Shown: positions 22,894 through 26,177 of the stretch, in pieces
Position numbering within the stretch: position 1 is the stretch's first letter
Layout of the letters: every line of letters begins with the position of its first letter
Assembly: GCA_003661385.1 (NCBI GenBank)
Contig: QMWA01000007.1
Location: 1-26,177, forward strand
DNA: 26,177 nucleotides
DNA from: Thermoproteota archaeon
GTDB taxonomy: Archaea; Korarchaeota; Korarchaeia; B14-G2
Direction: 5' to 3'
Translations under genes and position numbers: made by a program
The notes under the pieces: model-generated
The model's database searches: none
What the model was told of the DNA's origin: nothing
Seen by the model: only the letters and a program-made list of their open reading frames with translations

Positions 22894-23371
22894 CTGCCAC
22901 AATGTAAGCCAGCATGATCAATGGTGCTGCCAGCACTCCTCTTTTGTTGAGTGCTGAAATAGCAAGCAGCACCGGGTATGCACATAGTGCTAGCTTTGAA
23001 AGCGGTATGGCAGCCAACACCGCTGAGATAGCTCCTATCTTCCTTTTTCTATGCAGGCACCAGGCTGGGTGAAGTAGCGCCAGGAAGTACATGCACATAT
23101 ACACTCCAGCCTTCAGGCTTAAAGTGGATAAGAGAGCCGATGCTACTAGCAGTAGCTTGCAGTCTCCTCCTCCAAGTCCAGCTGAGAATAACGCCATTGA
23201 AAATGGGAGAAGGGCTAACAGGTATACGATGCTGATGTACCTACCGGTAGCATATACTGCTGCTGCTAACAATACCAGCTCAAGCACTACAGCAATGTTG
23301 TACACCTTTCCACGGGCTATGTCTGTTACGATTGAGCATGCCACTGGGATGCCTCCCAAAGCTAATAGCAC
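22877..23371 (-). CDS. prepilin peptidase (A24 family)
   Basis: The chosen frame, about 164 residues from GTG at 23371, is a polytopic membrane protein with about six hydrophobic segments. Two aspartates are in the expected places for the aspartic protease that cleaves type IV pilin and archaellin leader peptides. The first is in SIVTDIARGKVYN after the first membrane segment and the second is in AGLGGGDCKLLL, the GxGD motif. The frame is open to 23512, but that extra part overlaps the platform protein and is polar and His-rich. The GTG lies three bases after that gene's TGA, supporting the shorter form. It is the last gene of the pilus-assembly operon, which is where its substrate pilins would be expected; none is seen in this window. 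Confidence 0.82.
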   Translation of the reverse strand: MLLALGGIPVACSIVTDIARGKVYNIAVVLELVLLAAAVYATGRYISIVYLLALLPFSMALFSAGLGGGDCKLLLVASALLSTLSLKAGVYMCMYFLALLHPAWCLHRKRKIGAISAVLAAIPLSKLALCAYPVLLAISALNKRGVLAAPLIMLAYIVAASSVA

Positions 23372-23373
23372 AT

Positions 23374-24033
23374 TCAGAGTACCACCCAGAACAGCATGTA
23401 CCCTGCAGCTGCACCTAAAGCTGTAGCTAGCAGAGATTTGATTATGTTGAGTTGACAGAGTCTTGATAGCACCATGATATTGAGTGCTGTGATAATGGCT
23501 AGCACGTGCCATGGTACACTTGGAGCTATGCTAAGGAAGCTGATTCCGGCTAGCACCGTTTTCATCTTAAATAACCCCATAGATGAGGCAGTCAAGAGGA
23601 ACAAGATCAGAAGCGCCCGCCTATGCATCTCCTTAAGCGAAGCTGCCAGCTTTTTGGCTACAACTACTTCGCTAAGCAGCATTACATGCAGCTCTCTGAT
23701 GTTCCTGGTAAGCTCCTCTGCGTCTACTTTGCTCAGGAGAAGGAGCCTAAGCACCTTTCCTCTCTTTGGAAATATCTCCTCCAGCTTAGCTATGAATTCC
23801 TCCAGTGTGTACTCTCCTGAGCTAGCTCTAGCAGCTATCCTGTGGACCTCCTCTCTCCTATACCCTTTATACTCCATGCAGCTAGCTATCAGAGAGGCAT
23901 AGAAGCTTATATTCCTGCTCATGTGAGCTGCTATCCTCTCTACGATCTCCGCGACCCCTAGAATCTCCTCAGCATCAGGTACCTCCCATACAAATAGCTT
24001 ACCTCCCAGCTTCAACTCTACTCCAGTACTCAA
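23374..24033 (-). CDS. type II secretion F / TadC-like platform protein, second half-size subunit
   Basis: The 219-residue protein has a cytoplasmic N-terminal half. Helical segments such as ISFYASLIASCMEYKGYRRE and VLRLLLLSKVDAEELTRNI, with amphipathic character, resemble a T2SSF domain. Three or four C-terminal membrane segments follow (ALLILFLLTASSMGLF, VLAGISFLSIA, VLAIITALNIMVL, LLATALGAAAGYMLFWVVL). Such proteins form the inner-membrane platform that the motor ATPase turns during pilus assembly. At about 200 residues it carries only one such domain, whereas archaeal FlaJ/TadC homologues are often about 500 with two. It overlaps the preceding subunit by 35 bases. The assignment leans on gene order as much as on sequence. 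Confidence 0.7.
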   Translation of the reverse strand: MSTGVELKLGGKLFVWEVPDAEEILGVAEIVERIAAHMSRNISFYASLIASCMEYKGYRREEVHRIAARASSGEYTLEEFIAKLEEIFPKRGKVLRLLLLSKVDAEELTRNIRELHVMLLSEVVVAKKLAASLKEMHRRALLILFLLTASSMGLFKMKTVLAGISFLSIAPSVPWHVLAIITALNIMVLSRLCQLNIIKSLLATALGAAAGYMLFWVVL

Positions 24034-24613
24034 GTGCAGCTACCTCCATAACAGATGCTGAGACAGCTGCTAACAAGATCTCATGAGCTCCTAGCCTACC
24101 TAGAGTAAACAGCATCAGTAGCATGAGCAGTAGAAGGTAGTTGCCTATTATAGCAAGCGAGGCTGCAGCTAGGTAAGCGGATATCCTCTCCTTCATCTCC
24201 AGGATTACGAGCTCCCTGATGTAGTTAAGCTTCTCTCTCTTGCTCAGTGGAGACAGCAATGCTATCTTAGATGGAAGCGCTGGTAACTTCTCTGCGTACT
24301 CTCCTATAACCCCATGGAGCGGCTTGCCTCTTAGCACCTCGAGTCTAAGCTTCTTGAAGTCAGCTGCATAAGGCTCTATGCGTGTAGCCAGCACTGCATT
24401 GAGTGCAGCTGGCATGCCTCTCTCTAACCCTGTTAGATAGGCGAATGCGAAGGCATACGCTGACATCAAGTAGGATATCTCCCTCTTCTTGGCTATAGTA
24501 CTCTCAAGCACCTTGAAGAGCAGCTTAGCGGCTATAACAGCTGCTGAGAGAGCTGGCGCGACAGCGAGCGTCGATGCGAATGCCACTATGAACAAGACAT
24601 CCAGCTTTCTCAA
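23999..24613 (-). CDS. type II secretion F / TadB-like platform protein, first half-size subunit
   Basis: The 204-residue protein begins with two membrane segments (VLFIVAFASTLAVAPALSAA, VIAAKLLFKVL). A cytoplasmic helical domain of about 90 residues follows (YLTGLERGMPAALNAVLA, EVLRGKPLHGVIGEYAEKLP), typical of T2SSF proteins. A cluster of C-terminal membrane segments follows (AYLAAASLAIIGNYLLLLMLLMLF, ILLAAVSASVMEVAALEYW). It probably pairs with the next gene to make the membrane platform. The start is taken as ATG at 24613, overlapping the ATPase stop by four bases, so translation is likely coupled. Sequence motifs in this family are weak; the ATPase before it and the prepilin peptidase after it support the call. 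Confidence 0.68.
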   Translation of the reverse strand: MRKLDVLFIVAFASTLAVAPALSAAVIAAKLLFKVLESTIAKKREISYLMSAYAFAFAYLTGLERGMPAALNAVLATRIEPYAADFKKLRLEVLRGKPLHGVIGEYAEKLPALPSKIALLSPLSKREKLNYIRELVILEMKERISAYLAAASLAIIGNYLLLLMLLMLFTLGRLGAHEILLAAVSASVMEVAALEYWSRVEAGR

Positions 24614-26177
24614 GCCCCCACACCATGATAAGCCTCGTTTACGATCTTAGCGCACTCCGTGTTAGGTATTTCTCCCTTCTCCAGCACTTGAAGCAGCTTT
24701 TCCACTATATGAGCTCTGTTTTCAGCTCTTAGCCCCCCTCCTTGCTTGACTGCTGCAACTCTACGTGTTCCACTGTTCTTCTCCATGATGACTACTACAT
24801 CTACTTTATGGGGATCAAACTGGCTTCTCCATCTGGTCCACTTTTCCCTCAGCTCCCTAAGCGACCTAGCATGGGTTGTAGCTATCACCTGGAACCCGCT
24901 TTCCACTGCAGTGAAGAATGCCTCTACATGCATCTGGTGCTGAAGCTCTCCCAAGAAGACTACATCTGGATTCCTGTGAAGGAGCTTGAGAACCTCCTCC
25001 CACTTGCCCTCTCTGTCCCCGCTCTCAATTGGAGGAACAACATACATGTGGTGCTTTTTCCCATACCTGTTCATGTCCTCGATTTCTCTGCTGTCCTCGA
25101 CACTAACTATCCTAGCAGATGGGCTTACGAAGACAAGCAGAGCGTTGCATAGTGTTGTCTTCCCACTCCCTGTTGGCCCAGCTACAAGGACGCTAGCTCC
25201 TGATACCATAGCTCTAAGCAGCTTTGCAGCATCAATGTAGCTTATGGTTCCGATGCTGACCAGCGTGGGTAGGGATAAGAGCTGTATGCTGGTGAGGTTT
25301 CTGATGTCTACTGACGGCTCTGCTAAAGGCGCCCCATCTACCGTGATTCTAAGCTTGAAGTACCTTGTTTCGACGCTGGTCTTGAGAGAGGGGCTCCTTT
25401 CGTCTAGCCAGCTATGTGGATCAAGCTCAGCTATGGAGAGAATCCTATCGTATAGCTCGCTTGTCAGCTGTATCCTGCTATCACACCTTCCCAGAGGTAT
25501 ATGGTCAAAGTACAGCTCATGCCCAAGGGTTCCATAGACTTCTGTCACTCTAGGATTTGCTATCAGTGGATAGAGCTCATGTAGCCTGAAGTACCTCATG
25601 ACAGCTTCAAGTGCTACTTCATTAAACCAGTTATAGCCAGCTAGCCTGCACAGCTCCTCTCTGATCGTCTGCATCCCTGACTCTATAGCCTCACCGATCC
25701 CGTGCCCATTGGGCGGTTTTTCAAAGAGAACTCGCAGACACGACTTTAGGGCCTCAGCCTGCAGGTAGCTACGCGCTTTCCGCTGGAATACCGCATACAC
25801 CTTCCCTCCCAGCTTCAGATAGCCTATTTTAGCGAAGCCAACGTGCTCTACCCGTATCAGCTCTTTCTCCTCAGGCTGCCATATGCTAGCACTTGCTGAG
25901 CTTAACGCATGCCACAGCTCAAGTAGCTTGCGGCATAGTTCACACTGCTCAGCACGCCTACAAAAGGCACAGAATAGGTTAGCTAGCCTGCTTGTCTCCA
26001 CAATACGCCCGATCAGATATCTGCATCCCCCTATACGCAGCAGCTCACAGTCTGGTGGCGCCTTAAGCATGCTGCTCAAAGCCTCCACCACCGCCTTAGC
26101 TATCGCGTCTGCCTGCTCTTCCCCCTGGAGTTTAGCTTCAAACTTCTCTAATCGCGGGCATACCCCCTGTAAGAGGC
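24610..26177 (-). CDS. TadA/FlaI-type secretion ATPase of a type IV pilus-like system, N-terminal end possibly beyond the window
   Basis: The visible protein has Walker A VLVAGPTGSGKTTLCNALL (counting from the GTG at 26091, about residues 302-320). IVSVEDSREIE follows as the Asp-box-like segment, then RNPDVVFLGELQHQMHVEA as Walker B, and VIATTHA as the His box. It powers extrusion and assembly of pilin filaments. The canonical GExRxxEA reads GELQHQMHVEA, and the TGH before the His box reads SGF. Near the N-terminus CAFCRRAEQCELC (Cys41, 44, 50, 53) resembles a metal-binding cluster. GTG at 26091 is the first start codon in the window, but the frame stays open for 28 more codons to the right edge with a protein-like acidic-basic composition, so the gene is probably longer. 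Confidence 0.8.
   Translation of the reverse strand, partial: LLQGVCPRLEKFEAKLQGEEQADAIAKAVVEALSSMLKAPPDCELLRIGGCRYLIGRIVETSRLANLFCAFCRRAEQCELCRKLLELWHALSSASASIWQPEEKELIRVEHVGFAKIGYLKLGGKVYAVFQRKARSYLQAEALKSCLRVLFEKPPNGHGIGEAIESGMQTIREELCRLAGYNWFNEVALEAVMRYFRLHELYPLIANPRVTEVYGTLGHELYFDHIPLGRCDSRIQLTSELYDRILSIAELDPHSWLDERSPSLKTSVETRYFKLRITVDGAPLAEPSVDIRNLTSIQLLSLPTLVSIGTISYIDAAKLLRAMVSGASVLVAGPTGSGKTTLCNALLVFVSPSARIVSVEDSREIEDMNRYGKKHHMYVVPPIESGDREGKWEEVLKLLHRNPDVVFLGELQHQMHVEAFFTAVESGFQVIATTHARSLRELREKWTRWRSQFDPHKVDVVVIMEKNSGTRRVAAVKQGGGLRAENRAHIVEKLLQVLEKGEIPNTECAKIVNEAYHGVGA

Noticed and set aside
23372-23512. N-terminal extension of the prepilin peptidase
   Set aside because: The extra 47 residues are polar, His- and Ser-rich and overlap the end of the platform gene; the GTG at 23371 directly follows that gene's stop.

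Overview
The window is a gene-dense stretch of an archaeal, probably thermophilic, chromosome. The archaeal markers visible in the sequence are a tetraether lipid synthase (Tes), a Cdc48/VAT ATPase with a small heat-shock protein, a class I CCA-adding enzyme, Kae1, an archaeal tRNA-splicing endonuclease, Hjc, type II methionine aminopeptidase, a DGGGP-synthase-like UbiA protein, TATA-box promoters placed so that first genes are leaderless, and an intron-bearing tRNA gene. Kae1 is not fused to Bud32, and AGG/AGA dominate the arginine codons. I cannot name the lineage with confidence. No insertion sequence, CRISPR array or phage gene was seen.

Layout. 2-931 (+): the end of a beta-CASP nuclease, then a metallophosphoesterase. 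1010-2554 (+): Tes. 4667 down to 2544 (-): a four-gene operon of a 55-residue zinc ribbon (4500-4667), a 70-residue protein, glycerate 2-kinase and a TRAM protein. 4998-7706 (+): Hsp20 and Cdc48. 7850-7950 (+): tRNA-Pro(GGG), apparently with two tiny introns. 9372 down to 7906 (-): CCA-adding enzyme, ending antisense inside the tRNA gene. 9364-9804 (+): UPF0201. 10696-9746 (-): RNase Z. 10763-12043 (+): aminotransferase. 16067-12040 (-): a six-gene operon of Sua5/TsaC, Kae1, cytidylate kinase, PF04008 kinase, a RibL-like nucleotidyltransferase and UbiA. 16128-17463 (+): MetAP and Hjc. 20031-17460 (-): Gfo/Idh oxidoreductase, membrane protein and tRNA endonuclease. 20141-22893 (+): a possible small secreted ORF, a DHH phosphoesterase and SHMT. 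26177-22877 (-): a type IV pilus-like assembly operon of ATPase, two half-size platform proteins and prepilin peptidase; the ATPase probably runs off the right edge.

Functionally, tRNA maturation is strongly over-represented. Within about 11 kb lie an intron-containing tRNA, a splicing endonuclease, a 3' processing nuclease, the CCA-adding enzyme and both catalytic steps of t6A synthesis. Tes and the UbiA enzyme represent ether-lipid synthesis.

Genome style is very compact. Every convergent gene pair in the window overlaps. Most first genes start about 26 bases downstream of a TATA-like box and so appear leaderless, while internal operon genes use GGTGG-type ribosome binding sites and often TTG or GTG starts. 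The tetranucleotides AGCT and CTAG are several-fold more common than chance.
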